Shown here one piece after another: positions 33,625 through 42,256 of a stretch of 64,000 bases of DNA (position 1 is the first letter of the stretch; the number at the start of each line of letters is the position of its first letter). Source of the DNA: Elusimicrobiota bacterium (GTDB lineage Bacteria > Elusimicrobiota > Elusimicrobia > UBA1565); the NCBI GenBank assembly GCA_041660925.1, contig JBAZVI010000003.1:248001-312000 (forward strand), read 5' to 3'. The position numbers and the translations under genes are program-made. The notes below the pieces were generated by a model. The model worked only from the letters and a program-made list of their open reading frames with translations, did not search any database and had not been told where the DNA came from.

Positions 33625-33996
33625 TCAGCGCACGGCGTCGCCGACGTCGAAGCGGCAGGCCTCGTCCCAGCCGAGCGTGAACGGCAGTCCCGCGTGCGCC
33701 ACCAGGACGCGCCGGCCGGGCGCGATGGTCGCGCTCGCCGGGACGGATACGACCGGATGAGCGGCCGCGTCCGCGGCGTAGAAGGTGAAGCGCACGTTTC
33801 CGTCCACTTCGAGGGGTACCGGGTTCCGGTTCAGGACGTAGCCATCGACCGCGCTGCGGCCGCCGATGACGCAGTCCGCCTGGTAGCCCGGGTCTTCCGG
33901 AGGCGTCGGCGGGAAGACCTGCCCGCCCGAGGGGCACTCGACGAGGATCGCCCCGCCCAGCGCCAGCGCCTGCACGACTCTCTTCCGCTTCGTCAT
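33625..33996 (-). CDS. small secreted protein, unknown function
   Basis: 123 residues. A weak signal peptide (MTKRKRVVQALALGGAILVE) is followed by a Pro/Gly-rich stretch and beta-strand-like sequence (VRFTFYAADAAAHPVVSVP, RRVLVAHAGLPFTLGW). Three Cys. The upstream region contains a possible promoter and a GGGCCCA...TGGGCCC hairpin. No family recognised. It sits alone between two terminator or operon ends. Confidence 0.65.
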   Translation of the reverse strand: MTKRKRVVQALALGGAILVECPSGGQVFPPTPPEDPGYQADCVIGGRSAVDGYVLNRNPVPLEVDGNVRFTFYAADAAAHPVVSVPASATIAPGRRVLVAHAGLPFTLGWDEACRFDVGDAVR

Positions 33997-34030
33997 GGGG
34001 CCTCCTCCCGTCAGGAAACGGGCCCACCCT

Positions 34031-34061
34031 ATAGTATGGGCCCGCGGAGGAGCGGTTTCAA
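34031..34061 (-). promoter_or_regulatory. possible promoter of the 33625-33996 gene
   Basis: TTGAAA (34061-34056) and TACTAT (34036-34031) with a 19-nt spacer on the minus strand. The -10 lies in the loop of a GGGCCCA/TGGGCCC inverted repeat. Confidence 0.45.
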
Positions 34062-34089
34062 GGGGAGAAAACGCTGTTTTGAGCGCCGA

Positions 34090-35229
34090 CTAGACGGGCT
34101 TGGAGCCCCGGGGGAAATGCATGGGGACGGGCAGGGAAACCTGGCGCATGCACTCGAGCGCGAAACCGTCGGTCATCCCGGCGATGTAGTCGGTCACGAT
34201 GGTCCTGGCGGCCCAGCCCTCGCGCTCGTAGACGGGGCGCAGCTGTTCGCAGTAGTGGCCGAAGTTGCGGTCGCTCTCGAGGTCGAGCGCGTGGTAGGCC
34301 TTGAAGTCGGTGCCGTTCCTCTCGAAGAGCTCGACGAAGTAGTCGAAGAGCGTGTGGATGACCGTCTTGATGTGGCGGCGGTACTTGAGCAGGCGCGGGT
34401 GGTAGTAGATGCGCTGGTAGTTGAATTCCCCGAGTTCCTTGACCAGGAGGAGGCGCTCCGGGGAGAAGCCGATGGCGTCGGCCTTCGCGGAGTGCGCGAC
34501 CACGTCGTCGATGAGGGCGCTGATGATGTCGGTGTTGGAGTCTCCGAGCGCCTCCGCCACGCGCCGCGGCACATCGGCCTTCGTGATGAAGCCCGCGGTG
34601 ACCGCGTCCTCGATGTCGCGGCCGAGGTAGGCGATGCGGTCGGCCAGGCGGACGACGCAGCCCTCGCAGGTGGTGGGCATGTAGGCGCGGTCGTGGATGT
34701 TCTCGAGGTCGTTGGCCGTCGTCGATGGGCGCAGGTCGTTCTGCAGGAAGTCCTCGCCGTTGTGGCAGATGATGCCGTCCTTCACGGCGTAGGTCAGGTT
34801 GAGGCCCTGGCCGTGGTTGGCGAGGTGTTCGACGACGCGGTAGCTGTTGAGCTCGTGGAGGAAGGCTTTCGGGGCGCCGAGGCGCGCGGCGAGCTCCTTC
34901 TCCCCCTCGTGGCCGAAGGGTGCGTGCCCGAGGTCGTGTCCCAGGCCGATGGCGTAGGCCAGCTCGGTGTCGAGCTCCCAGTCCCCGCCGGAGAGGTTCA
35001 GGCCGCGGCAGACCGTCGCGGCGATGGTCGCGACGTGGAGGACGTGTTCGATGCGCGTGCAGATGTGGTCGTTGTCGGGGGCGTAGAAGACCTGGGCCTT
35101 GTGCTTGAGGCGCCGGAACGGGTAGGAGTGGATGATCTTGGTCTGGTCGCGGAAGTAGTCGGCGCGCATGTCCGGCGCGGTCTGTTTGCTGCGGCGGAGG
35201 TAGACGTCGACGGGGAGCGGGTTCTTCAT
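34090..35229 (-). CDS. dgt: dGTP triphosphohydrolase-like HD protein
   Basis: 379 residues. The HD-domain metal ligands are seen in TRIEHVLHVATIA and GLGHDLGHAPFGHEGE. Other family features are the N-terminal DYFRDQTKIIHSYPFRRLKHKAQVF-like block (first part MRADYFRDQTKII) and RLADRIAYLGRDIEDAV. It hydrolyses dNTPs to nucleoside plus triphosphate. The start overlaps the stop of the TPR gene upstream. Confidence 0.93.
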   Translation of the reverse strand: MKNPLPVDVYLRRSKQTAPDMRADYFRDQTKIIHSYPFRRLKHKAQVFYAPDNDHICTRIEHVLHVATIAATVCRGLNLSGGDWELDTELAYAIGLGHDLGHAPFGHEGEKELAARLGAPKAFLHELNSYRVVEHLANHGQGLNLTYAVKDGIICHNGEDFLQNDLRPSTTANDLENIHDRAYMPTTCEGCVVRLADRIAYLGRDIEDAVTAGFITKADVPRRVAEALGDSNTDIISALIDDVVAHSAKADAIGFSPERLLLVKELGEFNYQRIYYHPRLLKYRRHIKTVIHTLFDYFVELFERNGTDFKAYHALDLESDRNFGHYCEQLRPVYEREGWAARTIVTDYIAGMTDGFALECMRQVSLPVPMHFPRGSKPV

Positions 35230-36479
35230 CGGGGCCTCTGCTTCTGTCTCTGCGCGGAGCTGAAGGCGGCGCCGGAGCGCGCGACGCCGGCGGGGATGGC
35301 GCGCGCGAGCTCCCTGAGCGCGCGCAGGGCCTCCTCGCGGTCGCAGGCGGTGCTCAAACAGTGGCGCGCGTGCTCGTGCGCGAAGCGGACGTCCGGCGCG
35401 GCGAGCGCGCGCGTGTAGTCCTGGACGGCGTCGGCGCGGCGGCCGAGGACGTCGCGGGCGAGGCCGCGCCAGAACAGGAGCGCGGCGGTCCAGCGCGCGG
35501 CGGACTTCTCGACGAGCGCGCGGTCCAGCCAGCGCTCGGCCTCCTCGGCGTAGGGGCGCTCGAAGCAGTGCGCGCCGGCGAGACCGCAGAAGAGCGAGAG
35601 CTCCTTGCGCTCGAAGGAGGGGTCCGCGGGGGCTTCCGCGAGCAGGGCGAAGAGGGCGCGCGCGGAGCGGTCCCAGTCGCCGGCGCGGGAGAGCAGGATG
35701 ACCTCGCGATAGCGGAGGTAGGCGCTGCGCGGGAACTCGACGCGCAGGCGCGCGAGCAGCTCGAGGGCGCCGGCGACGTCGCCCTCCCTTATGAGGATCG
35801 TGAGGAGGAAGCCGGCGGCCTGGTCCTTCGAGAAGCGGCCGCGCTCCATCGCCTGACGCATGCGCGCGAGGCCTCGCCGGGCGTCGCCGCGGTGGACGAA
35901 GAGCATCGGGAGCTTCATGAGCGTCGGCAGCCGGTCGGTCTGATAGTCGAAGATCCCGAGCCCGAGGTAGGCGTCGTGGTAGTCCGGGTCGAGCTTCACG
36001 CACTTCTTGAGGTGCCTGATGGCTTTCTTTCCGTCGGAGTAGGCCTTCAGGTGATGCCCGCGGGCGAGCTCCATCTGGCCATGGATCCCGAGCGCCATGC
36101 CCGCGGCGAAGTGCCCATCGGCCTTGCGCGCCGGGTCCTTGGAGTCGAGCAGCGGCTCGCTCGTCTCCAGGACCTTGCGCACGTCCTCCTCGAAGAGGGC
36201 GTCGAGCGGGGAGGTGTCCTTGAAGAGCGCGTACTCCGCGTCGGCCTCCCACCACAGGACGCCGGCCTCGCCGAGCCAGCCCAGCGGGTTGTTGGGCTGC
36301 TCGTCGATGAGGCGGCGCATGTGCGCGCGGGCCGCGGCGTAGTCGAGGTCGTAGATCGCACCGACGGCGCGATGGGCGGTCTCCTCGATGCCGGCCTCCG
36401 TGACGGTCCCCGCGGGAGGGCCTTCGGCGGCCCAGAGGGCCCCGGGGACGAGGAGGAGGACGACGCTCAGGAGCCGGAT
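35226..36479 (-). CDS. exported TPR-type repeat protein with no canonical start codon
   Basis: About 417 residues. The frame from the first ATG (36320) gives 364 residues, but coding-like sequence continues upstream for 53 codons and encodes a good signal peptide: IRLLSVVLLLVPGALWAAEG. There is no ATG, GTG or TTG in that extension. It begins ATC-CGG directly after the in-frame TGA of the LOG-family gene. The start may therefore be ATC 36479, CTG 36470, or an ATG lost by mutation or error. The mature part has TPR-like helices such as AIRHLKKCVKLDPDYHDAY. Confidence 0.7.
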   Translation of the reverse strand: MRLLSVVLLLVPGALWAAEGPPAGTVTEAGIEETAHRAVGAIYDLDYAAARAHMRRLIDEQPNNPLGWLGEAGVLWWEADAEYALFKDTSPLDALFEEDVRKVLETSEPLLDSKDPARKADGHFAAGMALGIHGQMELARGHHLKAYSDGKKAIRHLKKCVKLDPDYHDAYLGLGIFDYQTDRLPTLMKLPMLFVHRGDARRGLARMRQAMERGRFSKDQAAGFLLTILIREGDVAGALELLARLRVEFPRSAYLRYREVILLSRAGDWDRSARALFALLAEAPADPSFERKELSLFCGLAGAHCFERPYAEEAERWLDRALVEKSAARWTAALLFWRGLARDVLGRRADAVQDYTRALAAPDVRFAHEHARHCLSTACDREEALRALRELARAIPAGVARSGAAFSSAQRQKQRPR

Positions 36480-36485
36480 CGTCGT

Positions 36486-37418
36486 TCAGACCTCGGAGGG
36501 GTCGTGTTCGCGGTGCGACTGCACGGTGTGGCGGTGGTGAGCGATGGGCATGCCGTTGCGCCGCCAGTAGCTGCGGATGGCCCCCCAGGCCTCTTCGGCG
36601 GTGTCCACGGTCTGCACGAGGTCCAGGTCTCCGGGCGAGATGACGCCCTGCTCGGAGAGGTACTTCACGTCGATGACCCGCGACCAGAACTCCCGCCCGA
36701 CGAGGATGACGGGGAGCTGGGACTTCTTGCTCGTCTGCACGAGGGTCAGAGTCTCGAAGAGCTCGTCGAAGGTCCCGAAGCCGCCGGGGAACGCGACCAT
36801 CGCCTTCGCGCGCATGAGGAAGTGCATCTTGCGGATGGCGAAATAGTGGAACAGGAAGGAGAGCTCGGGCGTGACGAAGGGGTTGGGCTCCTGCTCGTGC
36901 GGGAGGGTGATGTTGAGCCCGATGCTCTTCCCCCCCGCCTCCCACGCTCCGCGGTTGGCCGCTTCCATGATGCCGGGGCCTCCCCCGGTGACCATGACGA
37001 AGTGGCGGCGTCCCTTCCCCTGGGAGGCCTTCGTGACGATGTAGCTGAAGCGTCGGGCCTCGTCATAATAGCGGGAGAGCTTCTGCAGGCGCTTGGCCGC
37101 GTCGAGCTCCGTGCGCAGGCGCGCATCGCGGGGCAGGCGCTTGAGCGCCGCGCCCAGCTTCGCGATCTGGGCCTCCGCTTCGTCGGGAGGCTGGATGCGC
37201 GCGCTGCCGAAGACGATGATGGTGGACTCGATCTTGTTCTCGATGAGGACCATCTCGGGCTTGAGCAGCTCGAGCTGCAGGCGCATGGGGCGCAGCTCCT
37301 CGCGGGCGAGGAAGTCGATGTCCTGATAGGCCTTCCGGTAGGTGCGGGAGGCTCGGAGATCGTCGAGCATCTTGCGGCGCTGCTGGGGGGTGATCTTCAC
37401 GGCTTTCATGTCGTCCAT
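36486..37418 (-). CDS. LOG-family/TIGR00730 Rossmann-fold nucleotide-binding protein
   Basis: 310 residues. The nucleotide-binding and catalytic signature is VTGGGPGIMEAANRGA and PGGFGTFDELFETLTLVQ. Homologues act as cytokinin-activating nucleoside-5'-monophosphate phosphoribohydrolases or PpnN-like nucleosidases; many are mislabelled lysine decarboxylase. The N-terminal 100 residues are an extra helical region, as in longer PpnN-type members. The TPR gene follows in the same frame with no gap. Confidence 0.9.
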   Translation of the reverse strand: MDDMKAVKITPQQRRKMLDDLRASRTYRKAYQDIDFLAREELRPMRLQLELLKPEMVLIENKIESTIIVFGSARIQPPDEAEAQIAKLGAALKRLPRDARLRTELDAAKRLQKLSRYYDEARRFSYIVTKASQGKGRRHFVMVTGGGPGIMEAANRGAWEAGGKSIGLNITLPHEQEPNPFVTPELSFLFHYFAIRKMHFLMRAKAMVAFPGGFGTFDELFETLTLVQTSKKSQLPVILVGREFWSRVIDVKYLSEQGVISPGDLDLVQTVDTAEEAWGAIRSYWRRNGMPIAHHRHTVQSHREHDPSEV

Positions 37419-37449
37419 TGGGGGTCTCGCTCCGTCACGGCGATTTCGG

Positions 37450-37755
37450 GTGCACGGACCGGGTAATTATGCACGTTTTGGCCGGGCGATTTCGGCCGCC
37501 CGGCAAGGCGCAAGGAGCGAGGATACCTTGAGGTATCTGAGCGACGCGCAACGCCGCCGGCGGCTGAAAGCGCCCGAGCCTGCGCAAGGAAGCTTCTCCG
37601 TCGGAGACAGCGGAACGACTGCCGAGGCCCTCCCCTGGGCGGCTTCCGCGTCGCTCCTCCCTCAGATAGCTCTGGCCGCTATCCTCGGTCATCGCTCCTT
37701 GAATCCGCATCAGGCTCGGGCCTCCAAAACGCGCATAATTACCCGGTCAGTGCAC
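37450..37755. mobile_element. 306-bp MITE-like element with 32-bp terminal inverted repeats
   Basis: The ends are 37450-37481 and 37724-37755: GTGCACGGACCGGGTAATTA... against the reverse complement GTGCACTGACCGGGTAATTA..., with 30 of 32 bases matching. Inside, a second inverted pair shares CAAGGAGCGA, GGTATCTGAG/AGCTATCTGAG and GCGACGCG. A GATACC-TTGA-GGTATC hairpin is near 37531. No transposase ORF. The right end supplies the last codons and stop of dctM. Each end contains an outward-facing CATAAT. Confidence 0.8.
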
Positions 37756-38997
37756 TAGGCACAGGCTCAGCCCGGGGGCGTAGGTCACGGCCAGAAGCAC
37801 GAGCGCATGGATCAGCCAGAACGGCGTCACGGCCCGGTAGAGCGTCCAGAGCGGACGCTCGAAGCGGCGGTACGAGAGGAAGAGGTTCAAGCCCAGCGGC
37901 GGCGTCATGTAGCCGATCTCGAGGTTGAGGAGGAAGATGACTCCGAGGTGGACGGGGTCGATCCCGTACTGCGCGGCGATGGGGACGATGAGCGGCACGA
38001 CGATGACGATGGCGGAGAAGATCTCGACCATGTTGACGACGAGCAGGAGGGCGTTGAGCAGGAGAAGGAACGCGGCCTTCGACGAGACCAGGGAGTGCAT
38101 GAGCGCGAAGAGCCTGTCCGGGACCTCGGCGTCGATGAGGTAGTTCGTGAGCCCCATCGCGGTGCCCAGCACGACGAAGATCGCGCCGACGAGGGCCATG
38201 CTCTGCGCCGCGATGCGCGGCAGCTCGCGCAGGGAGACGTCGCGGTAGACCAGGGTCTCGACGGCGAGCGCGTAGAAGGCCATGACGGCGGCCGCGTCGG
38301 TGGCGGTGAAGAATCCCCCGTAGATGCCCCCCACGACGACGAAGGGCAGCGGGATCTCCCAGGCGGCCGCGCGCGCGGCCGCGGCCAGCGCCGACCAGGA
38401 GAAGCGCGTGCGCGGGATGCCCGCGCGGATCCCGGTGTACGCGCCGAAGACGGCGAGGGCCCCGAGCAGGACGAGTCCCGGGAGCAGGCTCGCGACGAAG
38501 AGCTTGTCGATGGAGACCTTCGCGACGAGTCCGTAGAGGATGATGGGCAGCGACGGCGGGAAGAGCAGCCCGAGGCTGCCGGTGCAGGTGAGCATGCCCA
38601 GCGAGAAGCGCTCGGGGTAGCCCTGCTTGAGGAGCATCGGAAGGAGGAGCCCGCCGAGGGCGATGATGGTCACGCCCGAGGCCCCGGTGAAGGCCGTGAA
38701 GAGCGCGCAGGAGGACAGGGCGACGACGGCCAGGCCGCCGGGGGCCCAGCCGAAGAGCGCCTCGGCGAGCGCGAGCATGCGCTGCGGGGTCTTCGACTCC
38801 GCGAGGAGGAAGCCCGCGAAGGTGAAGAGCGGGATGGCCGAGAGCGCGGGCAGGCTCGCGAGGCGGAAGAGTTCGACGATGACCGCCGAGCCGTCGATCC
38901 CGGCTCCGTGGAAGAGCCCCAGAGCGAGGGCCCCCAGCAGGGAGAAGAGGGGCGCGCCGAGCGCGGCCAGCGGGAGCAGGAGCAGGGCCCAGGTCAC
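37747..38997 (-). CDS. dctM: TRAP transporter large permease subunit
   Basis: 416 residues from a GTG overlapping the dctQ stop. About 12 hydrophobic segments, with the DctM signatures LFTAFTGASGVTIIALGGLLLPML, GSLGLLFPPSLPIILYG and NLEIGYMTPPLGLNLFLSYR. It forms the sodium- or proton-driven translocation unit for organic acids with DctQ and DctP. The last codons (CLVH and TGA) fall inside the inverted repeat at 37724-37755, so the native C-terminus was probably changed by insertion. Confidence 0.94.
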   Translation of the reverse strand: MTWALLLLPLAALGAPLFSLLGALALGLFHGAGIDGSAVIVELFRLASLPALSAIPLFTFAGFLLAESKTPQRMLALAEALFGWAPGGLAVVALSSCALFTAFTGASGVTIIALGGLLLPMLLKQGYPERFSLGMLTCTGSLGLLFPPSLPIILYGLVAKVSIDKLFVASLLPGLVLLGALAVFGAYTGIRAGIPRTRFSWSALAAAARAAAWEIPLPFVVVGGIYGGFFTATDAAAVMAFYALAVETLVYRDVSLRELPRIAAQSMALVGAIFVVLGTAMGLTNYLIDAEVPDRLFALMHSLVSSKAAFLLLLNALLLVVNMVEIFSAIVIVVPLIVPIAAQYGIDPVHLGVIFLLNLEIGYMTPPLGLNLFLSYRRFERPLWTLYRAVTPFWLIHALVLLAVTYAPGLSLCLVH

Positions 38998-39491
38998 CGG
39001 GGCTCTCCGGCGGACTCGATGAGCGCCCTCAGCAGGTGGTGCAGCGCCAGCAGCGCGAAGCCCGCGGGCAGGCCGGCGGCGAAGGGCCACTGCGGGATGT
39101 CGAGGCCGGAGACCGAGAAGAGCGTCCCCCCCGCCCGGAACTCCGAGAGGGCGAAGCGGGCGGCCGCGCAGGAGAGGAGGGCGGCGACGACGGCGGCGAA
39201 GCCGTGCGCGAGGAAGGCGGCGGCCCGGCGGGCTTTCTCCGGCAGCGCGCGCGCCGCGGCGTCGACGGCGAACTGCTTCCCTTCCGCGGCCGCGGTCGAG
39301 GCGCCGAGGAAGCCGATGAGGAGGACGAGGTGGCGCAGGAAGACGTCGGCCCACAGCAGGCCCGCCGAGAAGACTCCGCGGAGCACGACCTGCAGGAAGC
39401 TCAGGGTCACCAGCACGACGACGAGCGCGGTGAGCAGCAGGCGCTCGGCGTCGGCGAGGCGGCGTTCCGTCTTTCGGAGCGTCTCGGTCAT
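38994..39491 (-). CDS. dctQ: TRAP transporter small permease subunit
   Basis: 165 residues with four hydrophobic helices. Family hallmarks are the early LLLTALVVVLVTLSFLQVVLR and WADVFLRHLVLLIGFLGASTAA. It overlaps dctM by 4 nt and lies 10 nt after dctP. Confidence 0.92.
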   Translation of the reverse strand: MTETLRKTERRLADAERLLLTALVVVLVTLSFLQVVLRGVFSAGLLWADVFLRHLVLLIGFLGASTAAAEGKQFAVDAAARALPEKARRAAAFLAHGFAAVVAALLSCAAARFALSEFRAGGTLFSVSGLDIPQWPFAAGLPAGFALLALHHLLRALIESAGEPR

Positions 39492-39501
39492 CCGGGGAGG
39501 G

Positions 39502-40494
39502 TCAGCGCCGCTTCGCGCCGCGGAGCTCCGCGAGGGAGCGCTCGACGCGGTCGAGGAACTCGGCGGGGTAGAGCCGGCCGGCGAGCTCGCGGCGAGCGGC
39601 GCGGCCGGCGTCCTCGAAGACCTTCTCTTCTCCCGCCGCGGGGTTCGTCAGCGCCAGTCCCTGGGCCTGCAGGGTCTTGAGGGCGGCCGCGTTCTGCCGC
39701 CGGGTGAGCTCGTTGAGCTGGCGCAGGTGGCGGCGGGAGGCGTCGAGGAGGATCCCCCGCTGCTCCGGCGTGAGCTCCGCGAAGATCTTCTTGGAGAGGA
39801 GGACGGCCCCCGAGGCGTTGGCGAGGGGCAGCGAGAAGATCGAGCGGGTCTTCTCGTGCCACTGGAGCGCGATGGCGTAGAGCGGCGGCGCGTAGACGGA
39901 GTCGATGAGGCCCGTCTGCAGGGAGGTGTTCACGTCCGCGATCGAGAGCGGCACGGGGTGCACGCCGACGGCCTTGAACGCGGCCTCGGCGATGGGGTCC
40001 CCTTCCCAGGCCCAGAGCTTCAGCTTGCGCAGGTCGGCCGCCGTGCGCACCGGGGTCTTGGAGAAGACGTGGGCGAAGCCGGCCTCGGTCCAGCCCAGGA
40101 GCACGAAGCCCTTGGCGTCGAAGGCCTTCTCGAAGTCCTTGGCGAAGGCCTTGTAGACGTGGTCGACCTCGGCCGAGTCCCGGAAGAGCCACGGCGCGTC
40201 GAGCAGGCGCACCTCGGGGGAGATCTCCCCCAGGCCGACGCCCGTAAATCCGCCGGCGTGGAGCTGCCCGAGTCGGATCTTGCGGACCATGTCCTTCTCG
40301 TCGCCCTGCCGGCCGCCGGAGTAGAACTTGAAGGTCACGGCGCCGCCGGTCTTCTCCCGCAGCTCCTTGTCCACCTCGCGCATCAGCCGCATCGCGTCGG
40401 TCCCTTCGGGGGCGAGGGTCGCGAACTTTATCTCGGCCGCGCTCGAGGGCGCGGCCGAGATCAGCAGCGCGGCCAGGACGCTAAAAAAGCTCAT
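39502..40494 (-). CDS. dctP: TRAP transporter substrate-binding protein
   Basis: 330 residues. Signal peptide MSFFSVLAALLISAAPSSA. DctP blocks include IKFATLAPEGTDAMRLMREV, GFTGVGLGEISPEVRLLDAPWLF, and a typical KLKLWAWEGDPIAEAAFKAVG. The start codon lies inside tatT (14-nt overlap). In TatT-linked systems the ligand may be a hydrophobic molecule handled by a TatP-TatT complex. Confidence 0.93.
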   Translation of the reverse strand: MSFFSVLAALLISAAPSSAAEIKFATLAPEGTDAMRLMREVDKELREKTGGAVTFKFYSGGRQGDEKDMVRKIRLGQLHAGGFTGVGLGEISPEVRLLDAPWLFRDSAEVDHVYKAFAKDFEKAFDAKGFVLLGWTEAGFAHVFSKTPVRTAADLRKLKLWAWEGDPIAEAAFKAVGVHPVPLSIADVNTSLQTGLIDSVYAPPLYAIALQWHEKTRSIFSLPLANASGAVLLSKKIFAELTPEQRGILLDASRRHLRQLNELTRRQNAAALKTLQAQGLALTNPAAGEEKVFEDAGRAARRELAGRLYPAEFLDRVERSLAELRGAKRR

Positions 40495-41338
40495 CGGTCC
40501 TCTCGAGCAGGCGCTTCGCCTTGCGCCGCGCGACCTCGTCGGCGAGCCGCGCATCGGGCAGGGGTTCGCTCTGTGCGACCTCGCCGAGCAGGCGCGAGAA
40601 GAGCGCGCGGTCGAGCGCGGCGACGGCGTAGTATTTCGCGTAGAAGAGCTTGGCGGTCAGGTAGCGGCCGCCGCTGCGGGCCAGGGCCGCGTCGAAGTAC
40701 GCGCGTCCCTTCGCGGGGTCGCCGCCCGCGAGCCGCGGGCGGACGCAGTAGTAGACGCCGAACCAGAGCTCGGGGCCGCCGTGCTCGAGGGCCGGGTCGA
40801 GCTCGAGGACGCGGCCCATGAGCCGGGCCGCCTTCGGCACGCCCGAGAGGGCCTCGGGGTCGCCCTTGGCGTTGTCCGCCCAGCCGGCCCAGGCCGTCGC
40901 TCCCCAGTAGAGAGCCGCGGCGTCGGCCGGTCCGGCTTTGCGCAGGGCTCCCTCGAGGGCCGAGGCCTCGAGCCGGTCGAGGCCCTTGAGCGCCGGGTTG
41001 CGTTCCGCCAGGCGCAGCGCGTAGCCCAGCGCGCGGCGGTAGAGCGCGGCGGCCCGCCCGGAGTCCTCGTCCTCGATGAAGAGATGGGCGTAGCCGGCGA
41101 AGCCCTGTGCGAGGCGGTGCAGGAGCAGGGGGTTCGACGGGTCGCTTTCGAGGAAGGTCTCCAGGAGCTTGAGCTGGCCCGGCATGGCGTCGCGGGCGAG
41201 CTGGGGGTCCGATTCCTTCAGGAGGGCAGGCATCCCCGCGTCCGCGATCTTCGCGGTCTGGCGCACGGCGACCGTGCGCAGGGAGCATGCGCTCAGCGCG
41301 GCGGCGAGCAGGAACGGCGTCCATCGACGGAGGGACAT
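40481..41338 (-). CDS. TRAP transporter TatT component family lipoprotein
   Basis: 285 residues. Lipobox LSAC puts the lipidated Cys at about residue 18. Helical repeats follow: LLHRLAQGFAGYAHLFIEDED, RRALGYALRLAERNPAL, and PELWFGVYYCVRPRLAGG. The pattern and placement directly before dctP match the T component of TPAT transporters described from Treponema pallidum. It is periplasmic and thought to form rings that pass ligand to the P subunit. Start 41338 begins the lipoprotein signal; an in-frame ATG at 41356 is less likely. Confidence 0.87.
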   Translation of the reverse strand: MSLRRWTPFLLAAALSACSLRTVAVRQTAKIADAGMPALLKESDPQLARDAMPGQLKLLETFLESDPSNPLLLHRLAQGFAGYAHLFIEDEDSGRAAALYRRALGYALRLAERNPALKGLDRLEASALEGALRKAGPADAAALYWGATAWAGWADNAKGDPEALSGVPKAARLMGRVLELDPALEHGGPELWFGVYYCVRPRLAGGDPAKGRAYFDAALARSGGRYLTAKLFYAKYYAVAALDRALFSRLLGEVAQSEPLPDARLADEVARRKAKRLLERTDELF

Positions 41339-41377
41339 GAGGATGGATTCTAGCATTTACCTCTCATCGCGCCGGTC

Positions 41378-42256
41378 TCAGCGCCGTCCGCCTCCTTTGA
41401 GGCCCATGAAGGCCGTCATCGTATCGGGCGAGGACATGAGGCCCTTCATGACTTCGGGGTTCGTGAGGAGGTTCATGTAGGCCGGGTTCGAGGTGACGAT
41501 CCCGGACATCGCGCCGGGGTTGTGCATGAGGCCCTGCGACCCGGGGCAGTCCATCACGGACTTGACGAGCTTCGTCCCGGCCATGGCCGAGGCCGCGCCC
41601 GGGTTCTTCTGGAGGAAGCCGACGTAGGAGCCCACGTCGCCGCTCGTCTGAGGGCTCTGGAGCCAGTTCGCCATCGCGCCGGGGCTCGAGCAGTTGCGCT
41701 TCACCTTTTCCTGGCTCATGAAGCCCTTCACGACGGCCTCGTTGTTGAGGAGGGCGGCCAGGACCTTCGGGTGCTTCGCCAGGCTCCGGAAGAGGGCGCC
41801 GAACGCGCTCTTGTCGCTCGCGAGGTCCTGCGCCTTGGCCGGGTCGGCCGGGAGTCCCGCCTTCACGAGGTCGGCGTCGACGCTCGGCTGGGGACGGTAC
41901 TCCTGCGGCGGGGCCGACGACGCGGTGCGCGGGTCCCCGCCGGAGGAGGCGTACGCCGCGGGACGCTGACCTCCGGCGTTCGCGGAGAGGTTCTCCGGCG
42001 TCTCCCAGAGCGGCTTCACCGCCTGGCCCGCCTGGACGGCGGACGCCGAGGGGTCGGGAAGGCGGGCGTCCCGCTCTTCGGAGGGCGGGAAGGGCGAGGC
42101 GACGGGCGGCGGAGCCTCGGCGCGCACAGCGGCCGTTCCTCCGATGGAGCCGGAGCGCATGAGGACGAAGAGGGCCGCTCCGGTGGTGAGCAGGATGAAG
42201 AGGACCAGCAGGGCGATGACGCCCGGCGTGATCGAGGAGTCTTCGGAGTCTTCCAT
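41378..42256 (-). CDS. single-pass membrane protein with Asn-Pro-Met repeats
   Basis: 292 residues. A membrane helix at about 13-33 (VIALLVLFILLTTGAALFVLM) is followed by a Pro/Ala-rich linker and a C-terminal helical domain with repeats such as NPGAMSGIVTSNPAYM and NPEVMKGLMSSPDTM, resembling STI1-type repeats. Two Cys (RNCSSPG, VMDCPG) could form a disulfide. It starts at the exact stop of the GspF-like gene (1-nt overlap). Function unknown. Confidence 0.72.
   Translation of the reverse strand: MEDSEDSSITPGVIALLVLFILLTTGAALFVLMRSGSIGGTAAVRAEAPPPVASPFPPSEERDARLPDPSASAVQAGQAVKPLWETPENLSANAGGQRPAAYASSGGDPRTASSAPPQEYRPQPSVDADLVKAGLPADPAKAQDLASDKSAFGALFRSLAKHPKVLAALLNNEAVVKGFMSQEKVKRNCSSPGAMANWLQSPQTSGDVGSYVGFLQKNPGAASAMAGTKLVKSVMDCPGSQGLMHNPGAMSGIVTSNPAYMNLLTNPEVMKGLMSSPDTMTAFMGLKGGGRR

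Noticed and set aside
37435..37710. 91-codon minus-strand ORF inside the inverted-repeat element
   Set aside because: Pro/Arg-rich, no start signal, spans the inverted repeat; it does not resemble a transposase.
37807..40821. 1004-codon plus-strand open frame opposite the TRAP genes
   Set aside because: Glu/Arg/Gly-rich shadow with no motif; the TRAP subunits are unmistakable on the other strand.
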